Assembly (NCBI RefSeq): GCF_039536245.1
Contig: NZ_BAAAYN010000012.1
Location: 124,001 to 188,000 of the forward strand
DNA from: Cryptosporangium minutisporangium
Lineage (GTDB): Bacteria > Actinomycetota > Actinomycetes > Mycobacteriales > Cryptosporangiaceae
Length of the DNA: 64,000 bases
Reading direction: 5' to 3'
Shown in pieces: positions 46,795 through 56,196 of the stretch. The notes under the pieces were generated by a model. The model had not been told where the DNA came from. It saw nothing but the letters and a program-made list of their open reading frames with translations, and did not search any database. Every line of letters begins with the position of its first letter. Positions within the stretch are counted from its first letter, which is position 1. Position numbers and translations under genes: made by a program.

Positions 46795-46934
46795 GCGGCA
46801 CGGGCGTCGGCCGGGCCCACACAGCAGCACGTGGGCCCGGCATTCGGCGTGCTCTTTGGCGGTCGTCCTTGCCCGGGGAGCGCTGAGCTGGAACACTCGT
46901 GCCAATGAGTTGGTCGAGCGGGGGAGGAACAGGA

Positions 46935-47549
46935 ATGTTGGCATCGTTTCCGGTCATGCCGGAGGGCGGCTTCTCGCTGGACGACCTCGATGGCATGCCC
47001 GAAGGGCTGGTCCGGGTGGAGCTCACCGACGGGACGCTGAGCATCAGTCCGATGCCGACCGGGCTGCATCAGTACCTCGCCGGTGCCCTCTGCCTGCGGT
47101 TGGACCAGGCGGCGCCACCGGGGATCGGTGCGACCTGGGGCACGGAGATTCGGTTGGACGCCTCGCTGACCCGGATCCCCGACGTCGTCGTACTGCGGAC
47201 GCCGGCGCCGGATCGACGCTGGTTCTCGCCGGGCAACGTCGTGCTCGCCGTCGAGATCGAGTCGCCGGGGACTCACGTCGAGGAGCGCATCACCCGCCCG
47301 GCGCTCTACGCGCGCTACGGGATCCCGCACTACTGGCGCATCGAGGTGGAGGGCGACGACGAACTCGTCGCAGTGATCCATCGGCTCGAGGGCGGCACGT
47401 TCGCCGAGACCTACCGAGGAGGCCAGATCGACGTCCGGGAGCCGTTCCCGTTCCGCCTGGAGCTGGCTGCTCTCCTACCCCACTGGGCCAATCGCGACCG
47501 GGCCAAGCGCGACCGGGCCAAGCGCGACCGGGCCAAGCGCGAGCACTGA
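46935..47549 (+). CDS. Uma2-family (DUF820) PD-(D/E)XK nuclease-like protein
   Basis: A 204-residue Uma2 protein with the restriction-endonuclease-like fold. V-E-L-T-D-G, the R-I-P-D-V-V-V strand, A-V-E-I-E-S-P and [10 protein letters not shown] are the family landmarks; the Asp and Glu-x-Glu supply the metal site. The C terminus is a four-fold 15-base repeat encoding R-D-R-A-K. The ATG at 46935 has GGGGAGGA 6 bases upstream. Biological role of the family is unsettled. A frameshifted relative follows. Confidence 0.85.
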   Translation: MLASFPVMPEGGFSLDDLDGMPEGLVRVELTDGTLSISPMPTGLHQYLAGALCLRLDQAAPPGIGATWGTEIRLDASLTRIPDVVVLRTPAPDRRWFSPGNVVLAVEIESPGTHVEERITRPALYARYGIPHYWRIEVEGDDELVAVIHRLEGGTFAETYRGGQIDVREPFPFRLELAALLPHWANRDRAKRDRAKRDRAKREH

Positions 47550-47651
47550 ACCCGACCAGGAAGGGCTGACCCGATGAGCACCACCGCGTTAGACCAAGGC
47601 ACGCGAAGGCACGGAGGACGTCGTCGTCCCGCCGCGTGCAACGATGAGGCC

Positions 47652-48237
47652 GTGTTGACGCAGGATGAAACTGGGGAGGGCCAGCCCGTCCTCAGCATCC
47701 AGATGCCCCCGGGCGGCTTTACCGTTGCGGATCTGCTCGCGATGCCGGAGTACCCCCTACCGGATCGAGCTGACCGACGGAGCACTGACCGTGTCGCCCT
47801 CTGCCTCACGCTGGCACCAGTCCCTTGCTGGAATGCTGATCAGCCGCCTCTCCAGTGCACGCGCCAACGGCTACACGATCAACCAGGCCGTCGACGTCCA
47901 GCTCAGTGAGCAGACCACCGGTATCCCGGACGTCCTGATCGTCCGCGCAGGGGTCTCGAGCGAGCGCCGCCTCTATCTCGCCGACGATCTCGCGGCGGCG
48001 ATCGAGATCGAGTCACCGACCAGCGGCGCGAACGACCGGAGGCTCAAGCCGATCCCCTACGCCGACTACAAGATCCCGTACTACTGGCGGATCGAGCTGG
48101 AGCCTGAGCTGATCGCGGTCGTCCACCGCTTGGAGGACGGCGCCTATGTCGAGGTCTCCCGCGGGCCGCGGATCGACGTGACCGAGCCGTTTCCGTTCTC
48201 GGTCGACCTGGCGGACCTCATCGATCCGGACGCCTAG
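47652..48237 (+). pseudogene. Second Uma2-family gene, frameshifted at a C5 run
   Basis: From the GTG at 47652 the protein reads L-S-I-Q-M-P-P-G-G-F-T-V-A-D-L-L-A-M-P-E-Y-P, then loses frame. The rest (Y-R-I-E-L-T-D-G-A-L through I-P-D-V-L-I-V, I-E-I-E-S-P and Y-K-I-P-Y-Y-W-R-I-E) continues in another frame to 48237. The break is at the five-C run 47753-47757; four Cs would restore one 194-residue Uma2 protein. It parallels the intact neighbour throughout. It may be a true pseudogene, a phase-variable tract or a sequencing error. The stop overlaps the next gene by 4 bases. Confidence 0.85.
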
Positions 48238-49292
48238 TTCGCGTCACCCAGGTGCCCGTGCCCCATCTGCAGGCGGACGGGTGTGTCGAGGAACCGGCCG
48301 ATGTCGGTCACCTCGGCTTCGACGGCGGCTCGGACGTCGTCCGCCAACGGCTCGAACGGTTCCACGGTCAGAGCCGCACCCTTCTGACGCCAGATCGCGA
48401 CGGCCTCACCGTCGACCAGCACGGTCGGCGTCACGAAGCCTCCGCCGGTCCGCACCCGGGCGACGTACTCCGACGGCACGACAGCGGTCTTGTCGGCGTA
48501 GCCGAGCAGGTACGGGTCGAAATGACCGACCAAGCGGATCGAGCCCGGAGACGGCACCTCGGCCGCCGCACCGAGGGTCCAGAACGGCCCGAGCGGGACG
48601 ATCTCGGAGTCGAGCGACGCGAACGCGGCCTTCGCGTCGCGGGCGCTCAGTCCCGACCAGGCGGCGAAGTCGGCCGGCCCGGCGGGCTGGTGGCCGCGCA
48701 GATAGCGGCGGGCGAGCTCGGCCAGCGCTTCCTCCCGCGACAGCTCGGAGGACGCTTCGAGCAACCGGTACGTCGCCTTGCCGCGCCCCAGCTCCGGTCC
48801 GAGGCAGAGCACCCCGCGGGACGCCGCGTATCCCAGCAAGTGCGGCGCGGCCTGGCCGTCCGGGCTGATCTCGACGCCGTGCGACGCGAGCCGGGAGACC
48901 ACCTCCGCGCGCCCGAGCGGCCCGTCCGCGAGTACCGCAGGCAGCACCTCGACCGCCCGCTCGCACAGCTCGTCGTCCAGGCCCAGCTGGGTCCGGCGCC
49001 GTGCGCCCTTCGCTCGGTTCACCGGCCCCAGTAGGTCGAGCATCCAACCGGCGTCGTCCGCGGCGACCGCGTGCAGCGTCCCGCGCATCAGCCACGTCCG
49101 GACGAACCCTTCGCCGTCCAGGTCGACCTGGTCAGCGGTCAGCCCGGACGTGCGCGCCCGGACGGCGAGCGCGGTCGCCGCCAAGTCCTGGGCCTGCAGT
49201 GCCCCCAGACGCGCGACGACGCCCGCGGTGTCAGTGGCCCGCTCCGCGCCGAGTAACTGCGACTCGGCGCGGAGACGGCTCAGGTCAGCCAC
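48234..49292 (-). CDS. Winged-helix DNA-binding protein, AlkZ-like glycosylase family (HTH_42)
   Basis: A 352-residue protein of the HTH_42 family, which includes E. coli YcaQ and Streptomyces AlkZ, glycosylases that act on bulky alkylation adducts and interstrand cross-links. L-Q-A-Q-D near residues 32-36 matches the position of the catalytic Q-x-Q motif of AlkZ. R-T-W-L-M-R-G-T-L-H-A-V is the usual following block, and V-G-H-F-D-P-Y-L-L-G-Y lies near the C-terminal domain. Converges on the Uma2 pseudogene. Repair activity is inferred from family and motif. Confidence 0.82.
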   Translation of the reverse strand: MADLSRLRAESQLLGAERATDTAGVVARLGALQAQDLAATALAVRARTSGLTADQVDLDGEGFVRTWLMRGTLHAVAADDAGWMLDLLGPVNRAKGARRRTQLGLDDELCERAVEVLPAVLADGPLGRAEVVSRLASHGVEISPDGQAAPHLLGYAASRGVLCLGPELGRGKATYRLLEASSELSREEALAELARRYLRGHQPAGPADFAAWSGLSARDAKAAFASLDSEIVPLGPFWTLGAAAEVPSPGSIRLVGHFDPYLLGYADKTAVVPSEYVARVRTGGGFVTPTVLVDGEAVAIWRQKGAALTVEPFEPLADDVRAAVEAEVTDIGRFLDTPVRLQMGHGHLGDAN

Positions 49293-49308
49293 GTCCAGGG
49301 CCCCGCGC

Positions 49309-50961
49309 TCAGACCCGAGGTCCGATGGTCAGCACCGGCTTCGTGGTGTCGGCGAAGAAGTCCTCACCCTTGTCGTCCACCACGATGAACGCCGGGAAGT
49401 CGCGGACCTCGATCTTCCAGACGGCCTCCATGCCGAGCTCGGCGTACTCGAGGACCTCGACGTGGGTGATGCAGTCCTGCGCGAGCCGCGCGGCCGGACC
49501 GCCGATCGAGCCGAGGTAGAACCCGCCGTACGTCTTGCACGCGTCGGTGACCTGCTTCGACCGGTTGCCCTTGGCGAGCATGACCAGCGACCCGCCGGCC
49601 GCCTGGAACTTCTCGACGTAGGAGTCCATCCGGCCCGCGGTGGTCGGCCCGAACGATCCGGACGCGTAGCCGTCGGGCGTCTTCGCCGGGCCGGCGTAGT
49701 ACACCGCGTGGTTCCGCAGGTACTCCGGCATCGGCTCGCCGGCGTCGAGGCGCTCGGCGATCTTCGCGTGGGCGATGTCGCGGGCGACGACCAGCGGGCC
49801 GGTGAGCGAGAGCCGGGTCTTCACCGGGTACCGGGAGAGCTCCGCACGGATCTCGGCCATCGGGCGGTTGAGGTCGATCTGCACGACCTCGGAGTCCAGG
49901 TCGTCGTGGGTGGTCTCGGGCAGGTACTGCGCCGGGTCGGTCTCCAGCTGCTCGAGGAACACGCCCTCGGCGGTGATCTTGCCCAGCGCCTGCCGGTCGG
50001 CCGAGCAGGAGACCGCGATCGCGACCGGGCAGGAGGCACCGTGGCGGGGGAGGCGCACGACGCGGACGTCGTGGCAGAAGTACTTGCCGCCGAACTGCGC
50101 GCCGATGCCGAACTTCCGGGTCAGCTCCAGCACCTGCCACTCGAGTTCCAGGTCGCGGAAGCCGTGCGCAGACAGGGACCCGGACGTGGGCAGGGAGTCG
50201 AGGTACTTCGCGCTGGCGTACTTCGCGGTCTTCAGCGCGTACTCGGCGCTGGTGCCGCCGACGACGATCGCCAGGTGGTACGGCGGGCAGGCCGCGGTGC
50301 CCAGCGAGCGGAGCTTCTCCTCCAGGAACTGCATCATCCGCGTCGGGTTCAGGACGGCCTTGGTCTCCTGGTACAGGAAGCTCTTGTTGGCCGAACCGCC
50401 GCCCTTCGCCATGAACAGGAACTTGTACTCGTTCGGCTTGCCGTCGGCGTACAGCTCGATCTGCGCGGGCAGGTTCGATCCGGTGTTCTTCTCGTCCCAC
50501 ATCGTCAGCGGAGCGAGCTGCGAGTACCGCAGGTTCAGCTCGGTGTACGCGTCGTAGACGCCCCGGCTGATCGCCTCGCCGTCGATCGGTCCGCCGCCGG
50601 TGAGGACGCGCTCGCCCTTCTTGCCCATGACGATCGCGGTGCCGGTGTCCTGGCACATCGGCAGGATGCCACCGGCCGCGATGTTCGCGTTCTTCAGCAG
50701 GTCCAGCGCCACGAAACGGTCGTTCCCGGAGGCCTCCGGGTCCTCCAGGATGTTCCGCAGCTGCTGGAGGTGGGCCGGGCGCAGCAAGTGCGCGATGTCC
50801 CGCATCGCGGCCTTGGTCAGGGTGCTCAGCGCTTCCGGCGCCACTCGGAGGAACGGCTCGCCTGCGACGTCGATCTGCTCCACTCCTTCCCGGGTGAGCA
50901 GCCGGTACGTGGTTTCGTCCGGGCCGAGCGGGAGCAGATCCGAGTAGCGGAAGTCAGGCAT
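49309..50961 (-). CDS. Class I (iron-sulfur) fumarate hydratase, FumA/B type
   Basis: A 550-residue single-chain class I fumarase with fused alpha and beta domains. The cluster Cys residues lie in [14 protein letters not shown] and S-C-S-A-D-R; the beta part begins near residue 370 with the [14 protein letters not shown] block. I chose the ATG at 50961, giving [10 protein letters not shown] and a length like FumA, with GAGG upstream; the frame is open to 50994. Its oxygen-sensitive cluster contrasts with FumC encoded nearby. Confidence 0.92.
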   Translation of the reverse strand: MPDFRYSDLLPLGPDETTYRLLTREGVEQIDVAGEPFLRVAPEALSTLTKAAMRDIAHLLRPAHLQQLRNILEDPEASGNDRFVALDLLKNANIAAGGILPMCQDTGTAIVMGKKGERVLTGGGPIDGEAISRGVYDAYTELNLRYSQLAPLTMWDEKNTGSNLPAQIELYADGKPNEYKFLFMAKGGGSANKSFLYQETKAVLNPTRMMQFLEEKLRSLGTAACPPYHLAIVVGGTSAEYALKTAKYASAKYLDSLPTSGSLSAHGFRDLELEWQVLELTRKFGIGAQFGGKYFCHDVRVVRLPRHGASCPVAIAVSCSADRQALGKITAEGVFLEQLETDPAQYLPETTHDDLDSEVVQIDLNRPMAEIRAELSRYPVKTRLSLTGPLVVARDIAHAKIAERLDAGEPMPEYLRNHAVYYAGPAKTPDGYASGSFGPTTAGRMDSYVEKFQAAGGSLVMLAKGNRSKQVTDACKTYGGFYLGSIGGPAARLAQDCITHVEVLEYAELGMEAVWKIEVRDFPAFIVVDDKGEDFFADTTKPVLTIGPRV

Positions 50962-51346
50962 CGGGAACCTCGCGGCGTTGGGGAGTTGCCGCAAGGTTAA
51001 TTTCTCGCGCCCCGGCGCTGGGAGTGCCGGGCAGTGAACTGCGCCACCCGAAAAGCGCTCGCGCCGAGCCAGCCCGACGACTCACACTGGGCACTCACAC
51101 TGGGCACTCCCGCCGCAGGACCGCGGCGAAAGACCTGACGAGGAGCAGCGCGATGCGAATGCCGAACGGTTGGCGAGGCGAGTACGCCCGCACCGTCGGC
51201 TGCCCGCTGCTCGGCAGGTACTCCCAACCCACTCGCTGACATCCCTCGCCGACGGGCGGCCAGGCGCTGACGCGCCGATGGCCGGCTCCGTGGCGTCCGC
51301 ATAAGTCGTAACCCGCGGGGAACCCGCGACCTGCAGAGGAGAAATC
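50962..51346 (+). other. Leader region upstream of rtcB
   Basis: This 385-base gap holds a tandem 13-base repeat (ACTCACACTGGGC, near 51080-51105), a short ORF with a good ribosome site (51153-51239), and a 6-bp stem CGCGGG-GAA-CCCGCG (51314-51328) just before the rtcB ribosome site. It must also contain the promoters of rtcB and of the divergent fumarase. Confidence 0.5.
51153..51239 (+). CDS. Possible 28-residue leader peptide of rtcB
   Basis: The ORF runs from ATG 51153 to TGA 51239, with GACGAGGAG upstream, and encodes M-R-M-P-N-G-W-R-G-E-Y-A-R-T-V-G-C ending S-Q-P-T-R. No family is recognised. It ends 107 bases before the rtcB start and could be a leader peptide or an independent small protein. 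Confidence 0.4.
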   Translation: MRMPNGWRGEYARTVGCPLLGRYSQPTR

Positions 51347-52531
51347 ATGTACACGTTGCTGCCCGGTACGCGGGCGCCGGTCAAGGTCTGGACGGACCCG
51401 AACACGATCGAGCCGGAGGCTGCGAAGCAGCTTCGGAACATCGGTGCGCTGCCGTGGGTCGAGGGCGTCGCGGTCATGCCGGACGTGCACTTCGGTAAGG
51501 GCGCGACGGTCGGTTCGGTCATCGCGATGCGGCAGGCCGTTTCGCCGGCCGCGGTCGGCGTCGACATCGGTTGCGGGATGTCCGCGGTGCGGACTTCGCT
51601 GACCGCCGAGGATCTGCCGGACGACCTGGGTCCGCTGCGCCGGGCGATCGAGGACGCGATCCCGGTCGGTTTCCACACGCACGACGACCAGGTCGACCCG
51701 CGGCGGGTCCGCGGCGTCGACACGAAGGGCCTGGACGCGTTCTGGAAGGGCTTCGACGACCTGCACGTCGGGGTGTCGCAGCTGCGGACACGAGCCGGGA
51801 AGCAGCTCGGCACGCTGGGCGGCGGGAACCACTTCCTCGAGGTCTGCCTGGACACCGACGGTCGGGTCTGGCTGATGCTGCACTCGGGGTCGCGGAACAT
51901 CGGCAAGGAGCTGGCGGAGCGGCACATCGCGATCGCCCGCAAGCTGCCGCACAACGCCGACCTGCCGGACCGGGACCTCGCGGTGTTCCTCGCGAACACG
52001 CCGGAGATGGAGGCCTACCGGCGTGACCTGTACTGGGCGCAGGAGTACGCGCGGCGCAACCGGGCGCTGATGCTCGGACTGTTCGAGCAGGTGGTCCGGA
52101 AGACGTTCCCGCAGGTCAGCTTCGACGAGCCGATCTCGTGCCACCACAACTACGTGGCCGAGGAGCGGTACGGCGACGTGGACCTGCTGGTGACGCGGAA
52201 GGGCGCGATCCGGGCCGGCTCCGGTGACCTGGGCATCATCCCGGGCTCGATGGGCACCGGCTCGTACGTCGTCCGCGGCCGGGGTAACGCCGAGGCGTTC
52301 AACTCCGCGTCGCACGGTGCCGGCCGGCGGATGAGCCGGAACAAGGCGAAGAAGATGTTCACGACTGCGGACCTGGCCGCCCAGACCGCGGGCGTCGAGT
52401 GCCGTAAGGACGCCGGCGTCGTCGACGAGATCCCCGGCGCCTACAAGGACGTCGAGGCGGTCCTGGCGCAGCAGACCGACCTCGTCGACGTCGTCGCCCA
52501 CCTCAAGCAGGTGGTCTGCGTGAAGGGCTGA
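51347..52531 (+). CDS. rtcB: RNA-splicing ligase RtcB
   Basis: RtcB joins RNA ends with 2',3'-cyclic phosphate or 3'-phosphate to 5'-OH, using GTP and Mn(II). The 394-residue protein has the metal-site blocks M-P-D-V-H-F-G-K-G, D-I-G-C-G-M, L-G-G-G-N-H-F-L-E and H-H-N-Y, and the guanylylation His in S-H-G-A-G-R-R. The C terminus ends in the usual K-Q-V-V-C-V-K-G. AGAGGAG precedes the ATG. No RtcA, archease or RtcR-type regulator is adjacent; control is presumably in the leader. Confidence 0.94.
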   Translation: MYTLLPGTRAPVKVWTDPNTIEPEAAKQLRNIGALPWVEGVAVMPDVHFGKGATVGSVIAMRQAVSPAAVGVDIGCGMSAVRTSLTAEDLPDDLGPLRRAIEDAIPVGFHTHDDQVDPRRVRGVDTKGLDAFWKGFDDLHVGVSQLRTRAGKQLGTLGGGNHFLEVCLDTDGRVWLMLHSGSRNIGKELAERHIAIARKLPHNADLPDRDLAVFLANTPEMEAYRRDLYWAQEYARRNRALMLGLFEQVVRKTFPQVSFDEPISCHHNYVAEERYGDVDLLVTRKGAIRAGSGDLGIIPGSMGTGSYVVRGRGNAEAFNSASHGAGRRMSRNKAKKMFTTADLAAQTAGVECRKDAGVVDEIPGAYKDVEAVLAQQTDLVDVVAHLKQVVCVKG

Positions 52532-52538
52532 GGAGGCA

Positions 52539-52566
52539 CGGGGCCCCGCCGAAGGGCGGGGCCCCG
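52539..52566. terminator. 12-bp terminator between rtcB and the sugar kinase
   Basis: CGGGGCCCCGCC and GGCGGGGCCCCG pair around GAAG, 7 bases after the rtcB stop and before the convergent kinase stop. Confidence 0.9.
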
Positions 52567-52582
52567 GTCAGCCCTGAATGGG

Positions 52583-53596
52583 TCAGCCGCTGAACTCCTT
52601 GAGGGCGGCTTCCAGCTCCTCGGCCGTCGGCGGCACGGCTCCGACCCGCGTGCAGGTCAGGGCCGCAGCCGTCGCTGCCGTGCGGATCACCGCGGCGAGG
52701 GTGTCGGCGTCGAGCCCGGCGATCCGGTCCGCACCTCCCGGGCCCAACAGGCCGCGGACGTCGAGCGCGTGCAGCAGGGCGCCGGCGAACGAGTCACCGG
52801 CCCCGATCGTGTCCGCGACCGTGACCGCCGGCGCCGGGACCGTCACGGTGGCCGCCCGACCGATCGCGAGCGCACCCTCCGAGCCGCGGGTCACGACCAC
52901 CAGAGCCGGGCCGATCTCCGCCCACTCGGCCGCGGCATCCTCGGCCGGTACGTCGGGGTAGAGCCACCCCAGGTCCTCGTCGCTGACCTTGACCACGTCG
53001 ACGAGCCGCACCAGCCGCTCGGTGCGGGCCCTGGCGGCGTCCAGCGAGCCGTCGGGCGCGGCGACGATCGTCGGGCGGATGTTCGGGTCGAAGCTCAACG
53101 TGACGCGGCCCCGGTAGCCCTCCCGCGCGACCAGCTTCTCGATCACCTCGGCGCCCGGCGACAGGTAGGCCGCGAGCGACCCGATGTGCAGGGCGCCGAC
53201 CTCGTCGTCGAGAGGGTTGGGCAGGTCGCGGTCGCGCCATTGCCAGTCGGCCGTGCCGTTGAGCCAGAAGTCGTAGCTGGCCCGGCGCTCGGCGTCGAAC
53301 GTCACGACGGCGAGCGAGGACGGTTCGACGGCGTCGACCAGGTAGCGAGCGTCGACGCCCGCATCGGCCAGCCGGGCGCGGATGCGCGCGCCGAACACGT
53401 CCCGACTCACCCGGGCGGCCAGGGCCGCCCGGGAGCCGAGCTTCGCCAGTGAGACCGCGATGTTGGCCGGGCTGCCGCCCGCCCGCGCGCGGTACGGAAT
53501 GTCTTCGCCGTCAGCCTGGTCCGGAACCAGGTCGACGATGTTCTCGCCGATGACCACTGTGAGTGGAGTCAGTCGGCCGGGTGCGTTTGTCGTCAC
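52583..53596 (-). CDS. PfkB-family sugar kinase (fructokinase-like)
   Basis: A 337-residue ribokinase-fold kinase. G-E-N-I-V-D-L-V-P at the N terminus, the A-G-G-S-P-A-N-I-A substrate motif and the C-terminal D-T-I-G-A-G-D-S-F with the catalytic Asp are complete. The motif set is closest to fructokinases. The start overlaps the glpX stop as ATGA, tying it to hexose-phosphate metabolism; fructose is the likely but unproven substrate. Confidence 0.87.
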   Translation of the reverse strand: MTTNAPGRLTPLTVVIGENIVDLVPDQADGEDIPYRARAGGSPANIAVSLAKLGSRAALAARVSRDVFGARIRARLADAGVDARYLVDAVEPSSLAVVTFDAERRASYDFWLNGTADWQWRDRDLPNPLDDEVGALHIGSLAAYLSPGAEVIEKLVAREGYRGRVTLSFDPNIRPTIVAAPDGSLDAARARTERLVRLVDVVKVSDEDLGWLYPDVPAEDAAAEWAEIGPALVVVTRGSEGALAIGRAATVTVPAPAVTVADTIGAGDSFAGALLHALDVRGLLGPGGADRIAGLDADTLAAVIRTAATAAALTCTRVGAVPPTAEELEAALKEFSG

Positions 53597-54639
53597 TCGT
53601 CCTCGTCGTCGCTGCGATGTCCGAAGTCGATGAGCGAGTATGCCCGCAATTTGGTCAGCGAGTGCCAGCTTCCCACGGTCCGGATCGTGCCACTGCGCGA
53701 CCGCATCACCAGCGACTCGGTCGACGCGCCGCCGCGCCGGTAGTGGACGCCGCGCAGCAGCTCCCCGTCGGTGACGCCGGTGGCGCAGAAGAAGACGTTG
53801 TCGCCGCGCACCAGATCGTCGGTGGTGAGAACCCGGTCGAGGTCGTGGCCGGCGTCGATCGCCCGCTGGCGCTCTTCGTCGTCACGGGGCCAGAGCTTGC
53901 CCTGGATCTCCCCGCCGAGGCATTTCATCGCGCAGGCCGCGATGATGCCCTCCGGCGTACCGCCGATGCCGACCAGCAGGTCGACGCCGGTCTGCTCACG
54001 GGCGGCGGAGATCGCGCCGGCCACGTCGCCGTCGGAGATGAACTGGATCCGGGCACCGGTCTGCCGGATCTCGTGCACGAGCTTCTCGTGGCGTGGGCGG
54101 TCGAGGATGCAGACCGTGACGTCCCGGACGCCGGTCCGCTTCGCCTTGGCGACCCGGCGGATGTTCTCACTGATCGGCGCGTTGATGTCCACGACGCCGA
54201 CCGCGTCCGGGCCGACCGCGATCTTCTCCATGTAGAAGACGGCGGACGGGTCGAACATCGCGCCGCGCTCGGCCACCGCGAGTACCGCGATCGAGTTCGG
54301 CATGCCCTTGGCCATCAGCGTGGTGCCGTCGATCGGGTCCACCGCGACGTCGACCTCGGGGCCGGTGCCGTCGCCGACCTCCTCGCCGTTGTAGAGCATG
54401 GGGGCGTTGTCCTTCTCGCCCTCGCCGATGACGACGACGCCCCGCATCGAGACGCTGTTGATCAGTTGGCGCATCGCGTCGACCGCGGCGCCGTCGCCGC
54501 CGTTTTTGTCGCCGCGGCCGACCCAGCGGCCGGCGGCCATCGCCGCGGCCTCGGTGACACGGACCAGCTCGAGTGCGAGGTTCCGGTCCGGCGCCTGCGG
54601 GTTCGGGCTCTGAGGCTGCTTTCCGAGTTCAACCGACAT
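53593..54639 (-). CDS. glpX: Fructose-1,6-bisphosphatase class II
   Basis: GlpX hydrolyses fructose-1,6-bisphosphate in gluconeogenesis. The 348-residue protein shows [16 protein letters not shown] and the metal motif D-P-I-D-G-T-T, then S-D-G-D-V-A-G-A and G-I-G-G-T-P-E-G. The ATG at 54639 has GAGGAG 5 bases upstream; the frame is open further. With pckG in this window it gives the two gluconeogenic bypass enzymes. Corresponds to Rv1099c (recalled). Confidence 0.93.
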   Translation of the reverse strand: MSVELGKQPQSPNPQAPDRNLALELVRVTEAAAMAAGRWVGRGDKNGGDGAAVDAMRQLINSVSMRGVVVIGEGEKDNAPMLYNGEEVGDGTGPEVDVAVDPIDGTTLMAKGMPNSIAVLAVAERGAMFDPSAVFYMEKIAVGPDAVGVVDINAPISENIRRVAKAKRTGVRDVTVCILDRPRHEKLVHEIRQTGARIQFISDGDVAGAISAAREQTGVDLLVGIGGTPEGIIAACAMKCLGGEIQGKLWPRDDEERQRAIDAGHDLDRVLTTDDLVRGDNVFFCATGVTDGELLRGVHYRRGGASTESLVMRSRSGTIRTVGSWHSLTKLRAYSLIDFGHRSDDEDE

Positions 54640-54819
54640 GGGTGCTCCTCGCTCGGACGCCCGGTAGTGGGCCCTCATCCTGGCAGAACGAGGTGACACC
54701 ACCGGGACGTATCGGGCTTGGGGTGGTGTAGGCCACGAACAACGCACGAATGTTTCGATTCAGACGGTCCGTCGGGTGCCGGGGGTGGCGGTTCGGACCG
54801 GGTGTACGACCATAGGCAT

Positions 54820-55449
54820 ATGAGCAGTGGCGGCGCGGGGAATGACCGTGGGATGGCCGACATCGTGGACTCGGCTCCCGAGCCCACCCATGTCACGGTC
54901 GGGATGAGCAGCGACGCGGGGTCGAGCGTGCCGCCGCCGAAGGCGACCCGGGCGGACGCCACCGTCCGCAACCTCGCCATCGCCCTCGGGATCCTGGTCA
55001 TCCCGCTGGTGACGCTCGTCGCGCTCTGCCAGCCCAAGGCGTCGGACTCGCCGACCGTCGACCCGAGCCGGGTCTACGAGACCGCGCGGGAGCAGAAGGC
55101 CTTCCGGGTCCGCGAGCCGCAGGGGCTCTCCGACTGGCGGCCGACCGCCGCCGCCTACAACCCGGCCGCCGGTGGGCGGTTCACGATCCGAGTGAGCTAC
55201 TCGACCCCGGACGATCGCTACGTGCAGCTCGTCCAGAGCAATGCGGCGGCCGACACGCTGATCACCGGCATCATCGACCGGGGTGCGCCGGCTGGGGTCG
55301 AGCAGATCGAGGGCGAGAGCTGGACCCGGTACACGGCCCGGGAGGGCAAGGAGAACGCCCTCGTGTTGATCGAGCCGGACGTCACGGTGGTCGTCGTGGG
55401 TGACGCGTCGCTGGACACCGCTCGGACGATGATCCGCTCCCTGCAGTAG
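54820..55449 (+). CDS. DUF4245 membrane-anchored protein
   Basis: A 209-residue protein with a cytoplasmic N terminus, one membrane helix at ~50-67 (L-A-I-A-L-G-I-L-V-I-P-L-V-T-L-V-A-L) and an extracytoplasmic domain of ~140 residues. Position divergent from glpX corresponds to Rv1100 (recalled), a DUF4245 protein. Function unknown. The ATG at 54820 lacks a clear ribosome site. Confidence 0.78.
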   Translation: MSSGGAGNDRGMADIVDSAPEPTHVTVGMSSDAGSSVPPPKATRADATVRNLAIALGILVIPLVTLVALCQPKASDSPTVDPSRVYETAREQKAFRVREPQGLSDWRPTAAAYNPAAGGRFTIRVSYSTPDDRYVQLVQSNAAADTLITGIIDRGAPAGVEQIEGESWTRYTAREGKENALVLIEPDVTVVVVGDASLDTARTMIRSLQ

Positions 55450-55698
55450 GTGTTATTTGCGACGATTGTCGGTTATTTGCCCGAATGGTCGTCGCGACCC
55501 TTACTGTTGCCCACGGCAACTGCCGGTCGCGCGGCACTCCCGCGCAACCAGGGAAAAGGGTCCTACCGCAATTCCGATCAGAGCCTCCGCACAAAAATTT
55601 CTTGGGTCGCGTGTGTGAGAAGTCGGCCCCCCGGGCATCAGATGGTCAACGCCAACCCGACAGGGAGCGAAAACCTCCAGGGAGTAAAGGGAGTAGCC

Positions 55699-55992
55699 AT
55701 GACCATCACCGGCATCATCACCGCGCTGATTATCGGTGCCATCGTCGGCGTGCTGGGCCGGCTCGTCGTTCCCGGTAAGCAGGCCATGCCGATCTGGCTG
55801 ACGATCCTCGTCGGCATCATCGCGGCGTTCCTCGGCACCGCCCTCGCCCGGGCGATCGGCATCCCGACTGCCACGAGCGGCATCGACTGGCGTGAGCTGG
55901 CCGTTCAGGTTGTGCTGGCCGCCGTGGGTGTCGCCCTGGTCGCCGGCTTCTACGGTCGGAGCAGCGGTCGTCGTCGCCCGCTGGTTCGCTGA
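55699..55992 (+). CDS. GlsB/YeaQ/YmgE-family small membrane protein
   Basis: A 97-residue protein with three helices. The first contains the family motif I-I-G-A-I-V-G-V-L-G-R-L-V-V-P-G. The name transglycosylase-associated protein in databases rests on little evidence; members are often stress-induced. AAGGGAG precedes the ATG. The 249 bases before it hold no other gene that I can support. Followed by a very strong terminator. Confidence 0.85.
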   Translation: MTITGIITALIIGAIVGVLGRLVVPGKQAMPIWLTILVGIIAAFLGTALARAIGIPTATSGIDWRELAVQVVLAAVGVALVAGFYGRSSGRRRPLVR

Positions 55993-56015
55993 CCTCAGCG
56001 ACTCACCATCTGAAT

Positions 56016-56057
56016 GCGGCTGGGGCCGCTCCCCCTCGGGGGAGCGGCCCCAGCCGC
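56016..56057 (+). terminator. 20-bp perfect hairpin terminator
   Basis: Arms 56016-56035 and 56038-56057 are exact complements around TC, 23 bases after the membrane-protein stop. Confidence 0.93.
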
Positions 56058-56196
56058 GTTCCGTGCTGTGCCCCCCCGGCGCCGAGTCGGTCATGAATGG
56101 AACGAGATCGAGAACCGACCTACTCCAGATTGTGACCTGCCGGAGAATTGCCTGACGTTTGGGTCGGGAGGCGAGTGGTAATCGCGATGAATTGTT

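Noticed and set aside
45757-47381. Long minus-strand ORFs of ~390-440 residues with V-R-G-Q-R-Q or R-S-G-V-N-G repeats
   Set aside because: They come from the 18-bp repeat being open in several frames; the plus-strand DUF222-HNH frame has known domains on the upstream side.
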